From positions 2,237,001-2,301,000 of the forward strand of contig NC_080045.1 of NCBI RefSeq assembly GCF_012489685.1: a stretch of DNA of 64,000 bases, written 5' to 3'. The DNA is from Lotus japonicus. Taxonomy: Eukaryota; Streptophyta; Magnoliopsida; Fabales; Fabaceae. Under the pieces are notes generated by a model, which saw only the letters and a list, made by a program, of their open reading frames with translations, made no database searches and was not told the origin of the DNA. Numbering within the stretch: the first letter of the stretch is position 1; the number at the start of each line of letters is the position of its first letter. Below, in pieces: positions 34,301-47,368 of this stretch. The translations under genes and the position numbers were made by a program.

Positions 34301-34910
34301 GAGGCATGCCAAGACAAACATTCTATCCCCTCACCCTTGATATTTTCCCTTGAAAACTCATTTTCCACCCAAATTCGCATTGGTTAGCCTTATGAAATCC
34401 TCATCGGGGGTAAGAATTCTCAAACTTTGACATGGGAGCACACGGAGGCACCGTGGCTTAGGGAAACCATTTGGGCAATGAGGCATGCCATGAAAACCAA
34501 CTCTCCCTTCCAACTTGAGATTTTCCCTTGAAAACTTATTTTACAACCAAATTCGCGTAGGTTAGACATGGGAACTCCATCATCGGGGCAAGAATTGTAA
34601 AATTTTGATATCGGAGATCACAGGGGCACCTTGGCATAAGGAAACGAGGAATTTCATGGCAAACCAAGTCTCCCTTCCAACTTGATATTTTCCCTTGAAA
34701 ACTCATTTTCCATCTAAATTTTCATAGGTTAACATTGGGAAATCCATCACCTGGGCAAGAATTCTCAAATTTTTACATGAGAGCTCACGGGGGCAACTTG
34801 GCTTAGGGAAACCATTTGGGCAATGATGTATGCCATAACAATCCAACTCTCCCTAACAACTTGAGATTTTCCCTTTAAAACTCATTTTCCACCCTAATTC
34901 GCATTGGTTA
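31320..34910 (+). repeat. ~3.6-kb satellite segmental duplication, copy 1
   Basis: Matches 34890-38640 nearly base for base. The offset is 3568 bp around the LTR fragment (31451/35019) and 3748 bp from about 31757 on (32770/36518, 33062/36810, 33445/37193). The change of 180 bp shows that copy 1 lacks one monomer that copy 2 has. Confidence 0.85.
31460..31562 (+). mobile_element. Copia LTR fragment in satellite, copy 1
   Basis: CTTGTGTGCTTTTCTATC...TTATTCAAACC matches the end of the copia LTR fragment at 62560-62670, and more distantly the R-U5 of the SIRE-type LTRs at 48373-48486. The left join is inside GAATTCTCA of a monomer. The right join is ACAAATTCGCATAGAG. Confidence 0.8.
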
Positions 34911-37900
34911 GCCTCGGGAAATCCATCGTCGAGGCAAGAATTCTCAAATTTTGACATGGGAGCTAATGAGGGTACCTTGGCATAGGGAAACCATTTGGGA
35001 AATCCATCGTCGAGGCAAGAATTCTCACTTGTGTGCTTTTCTATCTCTTATATTAAGCACCTTTTGAGTCACGAAAAGATTTGTTAATATCTTAAGGTGG
35101 AAGTTTTATCTTGAAAACGTTATTCAAACCACAAATTCGCATAGAGTAGCCTTTGGAAATCCATCATCGGGGCAATAATTCTCAAATTTTGATATGGGAG
35201 ATCACGGGGGAACCTTGGCATAAGGAAATATGGAATTACATGGCAAACAAAGTCTCCCTTCCAACTTGGTAATTTCCCTTGAAAACTCATTTTCCATCTA
35301 AATTTGCATAGGTTAGCCTTGGGAAATTCATTCTCAGAGCAAGAATTCTCAAATTTTGACATGGGAGTTCACGAGGGCACCTTGGCATAGAGAAACCATT
35401 TGGGAAACGAGGCATGCAAATAGAAACCAACTATCCCTTCCAACTTCAGATTTTTCCCTTGAAAACTCATTTTCCACCCAAATTCGCATTGGTTAGCCTT
35501 GGGAAATCCATCATCGGGGTAAAAACTCTCAAATTTTGATATGGGAGCTCACGGGGGCAACTTGGCTTAGGGAAACCATTTGGGCAATGAGGCATGCCAT
35601 GACAATCCAACTCTCCCTTCCAACTTGAGATTTTCCCTTGAAAACTTATTTTACAACCAAATTCGCATAGGTTAGCCTTGGGAACTCCATCATCGGGGCA
35701 AGAATTCTAAAATTTTGATATGGGAGATCACGGGGGCACCTTGGCATAAGGAAACAAGGAATTTCATGGCAAACAAAGTCTCCCTTCCAACTTGATATTT
35801 TCCCGTGAAAACTCATTTTCCATCTAAATTTTCATAGGTTAGCATTGGGAAATCTATCACCTGGGCAAGAATTCTCAAATTTTCACATGAGAGCTCACGG
35901 GGGCAACTTGGCTTAGGGAAACCATTTGGGCAATGAGGTATGCCATGACAATCCAACTCTCCGTAACAACTTGAGATTTTCCCTTTAAAACTCATTTTCC
36001 ACCCAAATTCGCATTGGTTAGCCTTGGGAAATCCATCCTCGAGGCAAGAATTCTCAAATTTTGACATGGGAGCTAATGAGGGCACCTTGGCATAGGGAAA
36101 CCATTTGGGTAACGAGGCATGCCATTGCAAACCAAGTCTCCTTTCCAACTTTATATTTTTCCTTGAAAACTTATTTTCGACCCAAATTTGCATAGGTGTT
36201 AGCCTTGAGAAATCCATCCTCGAGGCAAGAATTCTCAAATTTTTACATGGGAGCTCACGGTGGCAACTTGGCTTAGGGAAACCATTTGGGCAATAAGGCA
36301 TGCCATGACAATCCAACTCTCCCTTCCAACTTGAGATTTTCCCTTGAAAACTTATTTTACAACCAAATTCGCATAGGTTAGCCTTGGGAAATCCATCATC
36401 GGGGCAAGAATTCTCAAATTTTGATATGGGAGATTACGGGGGCACCTTGGCATAAGGAAACTGGAATTACATGGACACCATGTCTCCCTTCCAACTTGGT
36501 AGTTTCCCTTTGAAAACTCATTTTCCATCTAAATTTGCATAGGTTAGCCTTGGGAAATTCATTATCGGGGCAAGAATTCTCAAATTTTGACAAGGGAGTT
36601 CACGAGGGCACCTTGCATAGAGAAACCATTTGGGAAATGAGGCATGAAAAGAGAAACCAACTATCCCTTCCAACTTCAGAGTTTCCCTTGAAAACTCATT
36701 TTCCACCCAAATTCGCATAGGTAACGCCTTGGGAAATCCATCATCGGGGTAAAAACTCTCAAATTTTGACATGGGAGCTCACGGGGGCAACTTGGCTTAG
36801 GGAAACCATTTGGACCATGAGGCATGCCATGACAATCCAACTCTCCCTTCCAACTTGAGATTTTCCCTTGAAAACTTATTTTACAACCAAATTCGCATAG
36901 GTAAGCCTTGGGAACTCCATCATCGGGGCAAGAATTCTAAAATTTTGATATGGGAGATCACGGGGGCACGTTGGCATAAGGAAACGAGGAATTTCATGGC
37001 AAACAAAGTCTCCCTTCCAACTTGATATTTTCCCTTGAAAACTCATTTTCCATTTAAATTTTCATCGGTTAGCCTTTTGAAATCCATCACTTGGGCAAGA
37101 ATTCTCAAATTTTCACATGAGAGCTCACGGGGGCAACTTGGCTTAGGGAAACCATTTGGGCAATGTGGTATGCCAATACAATCCAACTCTCCCTAACAAC
37201 TTGAGATTTTCCCTTTAAAATTAATTTTCCACCCTAATTCGCATTGGTTAGCCTTGGGAAATTCATCCTCGAGGCAAGAATACTCAAATTTTGACATGGG
37301 AGCTAATGAGGGCACCTTGGCATAGGGAAACCATTTGGGTAACGAGGCATGCCATTGTAAACCAAGTTTCCTTTCCAACTTTAGATTTTTCCTTGAAAAC
37401 TTATTTTCGACCCAAATTTGCATAGGTGTTAGCCTTGGGAAATCCATCCTCGAGGCAAGAATTCTCAAATTTTTACATTGGAGCTCATGGGCGCACCTGG
37501 GCATCGGGATACCATTTGGGCAACGAGCAATTTCATGGCAAACCAAGTTTCCTTTCAACTTGAGATTTTCCCTTGAAAACACATTTTTCACCCAAATTTG
37601 CATAGGTCAGCCTTGGGAACTCCATCATCGGGGCAAGTATTCTAAAATTTTGATATGGGAGATCACGGGGGCACCTTGGCATAAGGAAACAAGGAATTTC
37701 ATGGCAAACCAAGTCTCCCTTCCAACTTGATAGTTTCCATTGAAAACTCATTTTCCATCTAAATTATCATAGGTTAGCCTTTTGAAATCCATCACCTGGG
37801 CAAGAATTCTCAAATTTTCACATGAGAGCTCACGGGGGCAACTTGGCTTAGGGAAACCATTTGGGCAATGAGGTATGCCATGACAATCCAACTCTCCGTA

Positions 37901-38640
37901 ACAACTTGAGATTTTCCCTTAAAAACTCATTTTCCACCCAAATTCGCATTGGATAGCCTAGGGAAATCCATCATCGAGGCAAGAATTCTCAAATTTTGAC
38001 AAGGGAGCTAATGAGGGCACTTTGGCATAGGGAAACCATTTGAATAACGAGGCATGCCAAGACAAACATTCTATCCCCTCACCCTTGATATTTTCCCTTG
38101 AAAACTCATTTTCCACCCAAATTCGCATTGGTTAGCCTTGTGAAATCCTCATCGGGGGTAAGAATTCTCAAACTTTGACATGGGAGCACACGGAGGCACC
38201 GTGGCTTAGGGAAACCATTTGGGCAATGAGGCATGCCATGAAAACCAACTCTCCCTTCCAACTTGAGATTTTCCCTTGAAAACTTATTTTACAACCAAAT
38301 TCGCGTAGGTTAGACATGACAACTCCATCATCGGGGCAAGAATTGTAAAATTTTGATATGGGAGATCACAGGGGCACCTTGGCATAAAGAAACGAGGAAT
38401 TTCATGGCAAACCAAGTCTCCCTTCCAACTTGATATTTTCCCTTGAAAACTCATTTTCCATCTAAATTTTCATAGGTTAACATTGGGAAATCCATCACCT
38501 GGGCAAGAATTCTCAAATTTTCACATGAGAGCTCACGGGGGCAACTTGGCTTAGGGAAACCATTTGGGCAATGATGTATGCCATAACAATCCAACTCTCC
38601 CTAACAACTTGAGATTTTCCCTTTAAAACTCATTTTCCAC
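34890..38640 (+). repeat. ~3.75-kb satellite segmental duplication, copy 2
   Basis: Second copy of the block described at 31320-34910, directly adjacent and in the same orientation. It contains one additional monomer at about 35327-35506. Similarity to copy 1 ends near 38640. Confidence 0.85.
35028..35130 (+). mobile_element. Copia LTR fragment in satellite, copy 2
   Basis: Same 103-bp fragment and the same two junctions as at 31460-31562, carried along by the segmental duplication. Confidence 0.8.
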
Positions 38641-39542
38641 CCTAATTCGCATTGGTTAACCTTGGGAAATCTATCCTCGAGGCAAGAACTCTCAAATTTT
38701 GACATGGGAGCTAATGAGGGCACCTTGGCATAGGGAAACCATTTGGGTAACGAGGCATGCCATTGCAAACCAAGTTTCCTTTCCAACTTTAGATTTTTCC
38801 TTGAAAACTTATTTTCGACCCAAATTTGCATAGGTGTTAGCCTTGAGAAATCCATCCTCGAGGCAAGAATTCTCAAATTTTTACATTGGAGCTCATGGGC
38901 GCACCTGGGCATAGGGATACCATTTGGGCAACGAGGAATTTCTTGGCAAACCAAGTTTCCTTTCCAACTTGTGATTTTCCATTGAAAACTCATTTTCTAC
39001 CCAAATTTGTATAGGACAGCCTTGGGAAATCCATCATTGGGGCAAGAATTCTCAAATTTTTATGTGGGAGATGACGGGGACACCTTGGCATAAGGAAACG
39101 AGAAATTTCATGGCAAACCAAGTCTCCCTTCCATCTTGATATTTTCCCTTCAAAACTCATTCTTCATCTAAATTTGCATCAGTTAGCCTTGAAAATCTAT
39201 CATCGTTGCAAGAATTCTCAAATTTGACATGGAAGTTCACGGGGGAACCTTGGCTTAGGGAAACCATTTGGGAAATGAGGCATGCCAAGACAAACATACT
39301 ATAAACCTCACCCTTGATATTTTCCCTTGAAAACTCATTTTCCACCCAAATTCGCTTTGGTTAGCCTTGTGAAATCCTCATCGGGGGTAAGAATTATCAA
39401 ACTTTGACATGGGAGCTCACGGAGGCACCGTGGCTTAGGGAAACCATTTGGGCAATGAGGCATGCCATGACAACCAACTCTCCCTTCCAACTTGAGATTT
39501 TCCCTTGAAAACTTATTTTACAACCAAATTCGCATAGGTTAG

Positions 39543-41854
39543 TGACGAACGCACTATCGCGGGTGCTTGCCAAAGTATTCTGCTTTGAATGCAGTACAAG
39601 GTGTTGAACACCAGGATCGATCTCACAAGGACTCGGTGAAGTATTAATTGATAATAGAGTAAAACAAAAAACCTAAAAGGGGGTTGATTGATTGGATTGA
39701 AAAGTAACAAAGCAATAACTAAATAGACTAGATAGAAGAGAGAAAATGTTAGTCATCGGATTATAACATTCAAGTGTAACAAACTTTCATCGGTTACAAA
39801 AGATTAAATCTTCCTCATTGTTTCCCTAATTCGTGAGAGTTGATTAACTAAGCGAAAATCAATTCACAGTTTCCTAAACTAAGCGATTAATAAACAGTTA
39901 CGAACTAACATGAACTAAGCGAACATGCATCAACTCTTATTTCTAAAACTACAGAATTACGCAAACCCTAGATCAGAAATAGAGATGAAGAGAATTAATA
40001 AAGAAGAAATTTGCATTAAAAATAGAACCTCAAGTTTGCAAACACAAGACTATTAAAAATCCTAAGACTAACTATGGAGTTTAGTAACTCATAGTAGAAA
40101 AGATGGAGAGAGATATTAGGAGAAGGTGGAGGAGGTGATGGTGAGATGTGGTGAGGTGGTGGTGTCTAACAAAAGCCTAAACTCAATTATTTATACTAAT
40201 AAATAAACTTGTTCATCAAGTAACAATCTTTGTTATCTAAATCTTTTCTAAATCTTCACAAAATCGGGCCCACATAAAGGAGTAAGCTGCTGAACAATCA
40301 GGCATTCGCGGGTCCCACAAGAAGTCTGAATCTTCAATTGAAGTAAACATCAGAGTTGTAGCTCTTTAAGTCAGCTTCGCGGGCCTTCAATCGGATCCTA
40401 ATTCGGAGTTCTGTAGCCCAATATATGATCATTTTAGTGCAGACTGTTCCAGACTCGCAGAATTAGCAACAGAAACTTTGCAAGGCCATTTTGACCATGT
40501 TCGAGGATTGTTCTTCAATTGTGCTGAACATGAAAGTTGTTGGGCTTCGAGTTAGCTTTCCAACGACATATTATTCGCCCAATTTTGATATTTGTAGCTC
40601 CAGATTCAACCTGTTCTAGCAAAACAGTCATAGAAACTAAAAGTGTAGAATTAAGCTCTTTTCCATGAATAATCCAAATAAACACTAATGGTCAAAACAT
40701 GGCTAAGTCATAACAATTAAGCACAAAAATGTATATATAATGAAGCTTAGAAAGACACACGTAAAGTGCATCAATTATGCGCTTATCAAATAAAATTTGA
40801 TCGAGGCCGTACCCGATACAAATAATTAATTAAGAAAACTGTAGTAACTAGGAAGTGACTCCTAGGTCGTTTCCCAAGGATTATCGTTTCAACAAAGATT
40901 CAGTATTAAGAACGCACAACGCACACACACAGGGGGGGTTTTGTGATTCAGTTCAAAAGATTAGCAGAAAGTAAAACAGATTAATATGATAAGTAAAGAC
41001 GGACGAATCCCTTTGTTCAGTATATCGCTGCTCAATCACGGGTATCTAAAGATCAATTCTTGTTATTAGTTTCCTAGTGCGTGAGAATTAATTAACTAAG
41101 CGATAACTAATTCACAGATTCCTAAACTAAGCGATTAAGAATCGTTTACGCCCTAATATGAACTAAGCGAACATACATCATCTTCTATTTCGTGAACATA
41201 AGGAATTAAGCAAACCTAAGCCAGAATTAGAGATGAAGAAAACTAATCAGTTGAATTCTATTAAGCACTATACCTCAAGAGCGCGATATACTTTGCAAAG
41301 GAATTCGTTCGAAAGGAATTAGCCTTCCATGGATGGGGCGAATTCAACAATTATATTGAAGAAGAGAATAGGGATTAAAAGCATAAAACCCTAGCAGAGC
41401 TCTAATATAACTGAAATTCGAAATTGCATAAAATAATAATGTAGAAGGTAAAAGGTTATTGTTTCTCTCAGCACAAACCCTTAAATAAGAGCTGAGATCA
41501 CAAATCCTAATCAAAATCCAATACTAAAAGATAACAATAAATCCTAATAAATCCTAAAGATAGAGTTTTAAAATAACAACCTAAATAAGTTTGAATCTAA
41601 AAGATATCAAACTTAATTTATTCCGAAATTAAATCCTAATATTTCCTAAAATACAATCTTCACTCCAGCACAATCAAATCTTCATTCCGCAAATCTCCAA
41701 AATGCCCTTGATGTCAAATAAAACCTGAAAATAAGAATAAACGTAATTAGACCCAAATAATAGAAATCTCTGTCAAGCAAGGTCAATTAATTACGAATAA
41801 TTATTAATAATGACAAATTAAGGCTATATAAAATGGGTAAAATATTGCTCATCA
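39543..41854 (-). mobile_element. Composite LTR-like insertion, two diverged units
   Basis: It begins TGACGAACGC and ends ATTGCTCATCA, flanked by GTTAG (39538-39542, 41855-41859). It consists of two units, 39543-40788 and 40789-41854, in the same orientation. They share blocks such as TCCTAAACTAAGCGATTAA and ATGAACTAAGCGAACAT but are diverged elsewhere. In the minus direction they start TGATGAGCAATATT and TGATAAGCGCATAATT. Only the outer ends carry a target duplication. TATA-like boxes read on the minus strand (for example near 40188-40196). No gag or pol is present. It may be a non-autonomous element with two diverged LTRs and almost no internal region, or one LTR inserted at the edge of another. 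Confidence 0.65.
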
Positions 41855-44800
41855 GTTAGCCTTGGGAAATCTATCATCGGGGCAAGAATTCTCAAATTTT
41901 GATATGGGAGATTACGGGGGCACCTTGGCATAAGGAAACGTGGAATTACATGGCAAACCATGTCTCCCTTCCAACTTGGTAGTTTCCCTTGAAAACTCAT
42001 TTTCCATCTAAATTTGCATAGGTTAGCCTTGGGAAATTCATTCTCGGGGCAAGAATTCTCAAATTTTGACATGAGAGTTCACGAGGGCACCTTGGCATAG
42101 AGAAACCATTTGAGAAATGAGGCATGCAAAGTGAAACCAACTATCCCTTCCAACTTCAGATTTTCCCTTGAAAACTCATTTTCCACCCAAATTCGCATAG
42201 GTTAGCCTTGGGAACTTCATCATCGGGGCAAGAATTCTAAAATTTTGATATGGGAGATCACAGGGGCACCTTGGCATAAGGAAACGAGGAATTTCATGGC
42301 AAACCAAGTCTCCCTTCCAACTTGATATTTTCCCTTGGAAACTCATTTTCCATCTAAATTTTCATAGGTTAGCATTGGGAAATATATCACCTGAGCAAGA
42401 ATTCTCAAATTTTCACATGAGAGCTCACGGGGATAACTTGGCTTAGGGAAACCATTTGGGAAATGAGGTATGCCATGACAATCCAACACTTTCTAACAAC
42501 TTGAGATTTTCCCTTTAAAACTCATTTTCCACCCAAATTCGCATATGTTAGCCTTGGGAAATCCATCATCGGGGTAAAAACTCTCAAATTTTGAAATGGG
42601 AGCCCACGGGGGCAACTTGGCTTAGGGAAACCATTTGGGCAATGAGGCATGCCATGACAATCCAACTCTCCCTTCCAACTTGAGATTTTCCCTTGAAAAC
42701 TTATTTTACAACCAAATTCGCATATGTTAGCCTTGGGAACTCCATCATCGGGGCAAGAACTCTAAAATTTTGATATGGGAGATCACGAGGGCACCTTGGC
42801 ATAAGGAAAAGAGGAATTTCATGGCAAACCATGTCTCCCTTCCAACTTGATAGTTTCCCTTGAAAACTCTTTTTCCATCTAAATTATCATAGGTTAGCCT
42901 TTTGAAATCCATCACCTGGGCAAGAATTCTCAAATTTTCACATGAGAGCTCACGGGGGCAACTTGGCTTAGGGAAACCATTTGGGCAATGAGGTATGCCA
43001 TGACAATCCAACTGTCCGTAACAACTAGAGATTTTCCCTTTAAAACTCATTTTCCACCCAAATTCGCATTGGTTAGCCTTGGGAAATCCATCCTCGAGGC
43101 AAGAATTCTCAAATTTTGACATGGGAGCTAATGAGGGCACCTTGGCATAGGGAAACCATTTGGGTAACGAAGCATGCCATTGCAAACCAAGTTTCCTTTT
43201 CAACTTTAGATTTTTCCTTGAAAACTTATTTTCGATCCAAATTTGCATAGGTGTTAGCCTTGGGAAATCCATCCTCGAGGCAAGGATTCACAAATTTTTA
43301 CATTGGAGCTCACGGGCGCACCTGGGTATAGGGATACCATTTGGGCAACGAGGAATTTCATGGCAAACCAAGTTTCCTTTCCAACTTGAGATTTTCCCTT
43401 GAAAACACATTTTCCACCCAAATTTGCATAGGTCAGCCTTGGAAAATCCATTATTGGGGCAAGAATTCTCAAATTTTGATATGGGAGATGACGGGGGCAC
43501 CTTGCCATAAGGAAACGAGGAATTTCATGGAAAACCAAGTCTCCCTTCCATCTTGATATTTTCCCTTCAAAACTTATTTTTCATCTAAATTTGCATCAGT
43601 TAGCCTTGAAAATCTATCATCGGGGCAAGAATTCTCAAATTTTGACATGAAAGTTCACGGGGGAACCTTGGCTTAGGGAAACCATTTGGGAAATGAGGCA
43701 TGCCAAGACAAACATTCTATCCCATCCAACTTGATATTTTCCCTTGAAAACTCATTTTCCACCCAAATTCGCATATGTTAGCCTTGGGAAATCCATCATC
43801 GGGGTAAAAACTCTCAAATTTTGAAATGGGAGCTCACGGGGGCAACTTGGCTTAGGGAAACCATTTGGGCAATGAGGCATGCCATGACAATCCAACTCTC
43901 CCTTCCAACTTGAGATTTTCCCTTGAAAACTTATTTTACAACCAAATTCGCATAGGTTAGCCTTGGGAACTCCATCATTGGGGCAAGAATTCTACAATTT
44001 TGATATAGGAGATCACGGGGGCACCTTGGCATAAGGAAAAGAGGAATTTCATGGCAAACCATGTCTCCCTTCCAACTTGATAGTTTCCCTTGAAAACTCA
44101 TTTTCCATCTAAATTATCATAGGTTAGCCTTTTGAAATCCATCAGCTGGGCAAGAATTCTCAAATTATCACATGAGAGCTCACGGGGGCAACTTGGCTTA
44201 GGGAAAACATTTGGGCAATGAGGTATACCATGACAATCCAACTGTCCGTAACAACTTTAGATTTTCCCTTTAAAACTCATTTTCCACCCAAATTCGCATT
44301 GGTTAGCCTTGGGAAATCCATCCTCGAGGCAAGAATTCTCAAATTTTGACATGGGAGCTAATGAGGGCACCTTGGCATAGGGAAACTATTTGGGTAACGA
44401 GGCATGCCATTGCAAACCAAGTTTCCTTTTCAACTTTATATTTTTCCTAGAAAACTTATTTTCGACCCAAATTTGCATAGGTGTTAGCCTTGGGAAATCC
44501 ATCCTCGAGGCAAGGATTCTCAAATTTTCACATGAGAGCTCACGGGGGCAACTTGGCTTAGGGAAACCATTTGGGCAGTGAGGTATGCCATGACAATCCA
44601 ACTCACCCTAACAACTTGAGATTTTCCCTTTAAAACTCATTTTCCACCCAAATTCGCATTGGTTAGCCTTGAGAAATCTATCCTCGAGGCAAGAATTCTC
44701 AAATTTTTACATGGGAGCTAATGAGGGCACCTTGGCATAGGGAAACCATTTGGGTAACGAGGCATGCCATGGCAAACCAAGTTTCCTTTCCAACTTTAGA

Positions 44801-46884
44801 TTTTTCCTTGAAAACTTATTTTCGACCCAAATTTGCATAGGTGTTAGCCTTGGGAAATCCATCCTCGAGGCAAGAATTCACAAATTTTTACATTGAAGCT
44901 CATGGGCGCACCTGGGTATAGGGATACCATTTGGGCAACGAGGAATTTCATGGCAAACCAAGTTTCCTTTCCAACTTGAGATTTTCCCTTGAAAACACAT
45001 TTTCCACCCAAATTTGCATAGGTCAGCCTTGGGAAATCCATTATTGGGGCAAAAATTCTCAAATTTTGATATGGGAGATGACGGGGGCACCTTGGCATAA
45101 GGAAACGAGGAATCTCATGGAAAACCAAGTCTCCCTTCCATCTTGATATTTTCCCTCCAAAACTCATTTTTCATCTAAATTTGCATCAAATAGCCTTGAA
45201 CATCTATCATCGGGGCAAGAATTCTCAAATTTTGACATGGAAGTTCACGGGGGAACCTTGGCTTAGGGAAACAATTTGGGAAATGAGGCATGCCAAGACA
45301 AACATACTATCCCCTCACCCTTGATATTTTCCGATGAAAACTCATTTTCCACCCAAATTTGCTTGGGTTAGCCTTGTAAAATCCTCATCGGGGGTAAGAA
45401 TTCTCAAATTTTGACATAGGAGCTCACGGAGGCACCGTGGCTTAGGGAAACCATTTGGGCAATGAGGCATGCCATGACAACCAACTCTCCCTTCCAACTT
45501 GATATTTTCCCTTGAAAACTTATTTTACAACCAAATTCGCATAGGTTAGCCTTTGGAAATCCATCATCGGGGCAAGAATTCTCAAATTTTGATATGGGAG
45601 ATTACGGGGGCACCTTGGCATAAGGAAACGTGGAATTACATGGCAAACCATGTCTCCCTTCCAACTTGGTAGTTTCCCTTGAAAATTCATTTTCCATCTA
45701 AATTTGCATAGGTTAGCCTTGGGAAATTCATTCTCGGGACAAGAATTCTCAAATTTTGACATGGGAGTTCACGAGGGCACCTTGGCATAGAGAAACCATT
45801 TGGGAAACGAGGCATGCAAATAGAAACCAACTATCCCTTCCAACTTCAGATTTTTCCCTTGAAAACTCATTTTCCACCCAAATTCGCATAGGTTAGCCTT
45901 GGGAAATCCATCATCGGGGTAAAAACTCTCAAATTTTGACATGGGAGCTCACGGGGGCAACTTGGCTTAGGGAAACCAGTTGGGAAATGAGGCATGCCAT
46001 GAAAACCAACTCTCCCTTCCAACTTGAGATTTTCCCTTGAAAACTTATTTTACAACCAAATTCGCATAGGTTAGCCTTGAGAACTCCATCATCGGGGCAA
46101 GAATTCTAAAATTTTGATATGGGAGATCACGGGGGCACCTTGGCATAAGGAAACGAGGAATTTTATGGCAAACCAAGTCTCCCTTCCAACTTGATATTTT
46201 CCCTTGAAAACTCATTTTCCATGTAAATTTTCATAGGCACGCCTTGGGAAATCCATCACCTGGGCAAGAATTCTCAAATTTTCACATGAGAGCTCACGGG
46301 GGCAACTTGGCTCGGTGAAACCATTTGGGCAGTGAGGTATGCCATGACAATCCAACTCTCCCTAACAACTTGAGATTTTCCCTTTAAAACTCATTTTCCA
46401 CCCAAATTCGCATTGGTTAGCCTCGAGAAATCCATCGTCGAGGCAAGAATTCTCAAATTTTGACATGGGAGCTAATGAGGGTACCTTGGCATAGGGAAAC
46501 CATTTGGGTAACGAGGCATGCCATTGCAAACCAAGTTTCCTTTCCAACTTTAGATTTTTCCTTGAAAACTTATTTTCGTCCCAAATTTGCATAGGTGTTA
46601 GCCTTGGGAAATCCATGCTCGAGGCAAGAATTCTCAAATTTTTACATTGGAGCTCTTGGGCGCACCTGGGCATAGGGATACCATTTGGGCAACGAGGAAT
46701 TCAATGGCAAACCAAGTTTCCTTTCAACTTGAGATTTTCCCTTGAAAACACATTTTCCACCCAAATTTGCATATGTCAGCCTTGGGAAATCCATTATTGG
46801 GGCAAGAATTCTCAAATTTTGATATGGGAGATCACAGGGGCACCTTGGCATAAGGAAACGAGGAATTTCATGGCAAACCAAGTC
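41855..46884 (+). repeat. Satellite array
   Basis: About 28 monomers with the same sub-types. A 1230-bp (seven-monomer) repeat is visible (42541/43771; 43160/44390). Part of it (about 43100-44290) matches 28730-29920 at a constant offset of 14371 bp. The last five bases, AAGTC, are the target duplication of the gypsy element. Confidence 0.92.
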
Positions 46885-47368
46885 TGTAACACCCCGTTTT
46901 CCGATTAGTATAATATTTGTTAATTTATTTTAATTATTATTGGGTTATATAGTAGCTTGAATAAATATGTGATTTTATTATATAATAAGGTGATAAAGTG
47001 ATATATGTAGTGAATAAATTATTTAAATTGGATATGAGTGATATATGTGATTATTATTTAAATCTTATGTGATATAGTAAAAGATTTAATGAAAAGGGGT
47101 TTTAGGGTTTAGAGTGAGTAATTAGGAGTTAAATAGAAAGAGAAAAGAAAGATAGAGAAATCAGAATTAAAAGAGCAGAACAGAAAAGGGAGAGAGTGTG
47201 AAAGCAAGAAGGAGAGGAGAAAAGAGAAGAAAACCTAGACTTTGATCTTCAAGAGGTAAGGGTTTGAATTTGTGTTTTCTGGATTGGTATAGTAATTAGT
47301 AATGGTAGAAAACATGTTTTAGGAACCCTAATACTGAGGTTGAGGTCCTGTTATGGTGATGTTTATTT

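Larger units (their letters stand above)
20367..39542 (+). repeat. Main satellite array with higher-order structure
   Basis: Roughly 108 monomers of ~180 bp and ~168 bp, all in one orientation. Landmarks in order: GCATAGGTTAGCCTTGGGAA, CATCGGGGCAAGAATTC, CTCAAATTTTGACATGGGAG, CACGGGGGCACCTTGGC, then TTCCAACTTGA, TTTTCCCTTGAAAACTCA, TTTTCCA. Distinct sub-types occur in recurring order: a short type with GATATGGGAGATCACG plus GGAATTTCATGGC, a type with CACCTGGGCAAGAATTC, and a type with TTATTTTCGACCCAAATTTG plus GGTGTTAGCC. The array contains two LTR fragments (31460, 35028). Minus-strand frames up to 167 codons exist because the monomer is a multiple of three. They are not genes. The last five bases (GTTAG) are the target duplication of the next element. 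Confidence 0.92.

Noticed and set aside
20511..39345. Dozens of 60-175 codon frames with peptides such as LPCQNLRILAPMMDFPRL, on both strands
   Set aside because: They follow the satellite monomer exactly, occur in complementary strands of the same DNA, have no consistent start, and exist because the monomer length is a multiple of three.
47095..47112. TTTAGGGTTTAG resembling plant telomere repeat
   Set aside because: Only about two units, in the leader region of an LTR, and present in both LTRs. Too short to be an interstitial telomere tract.
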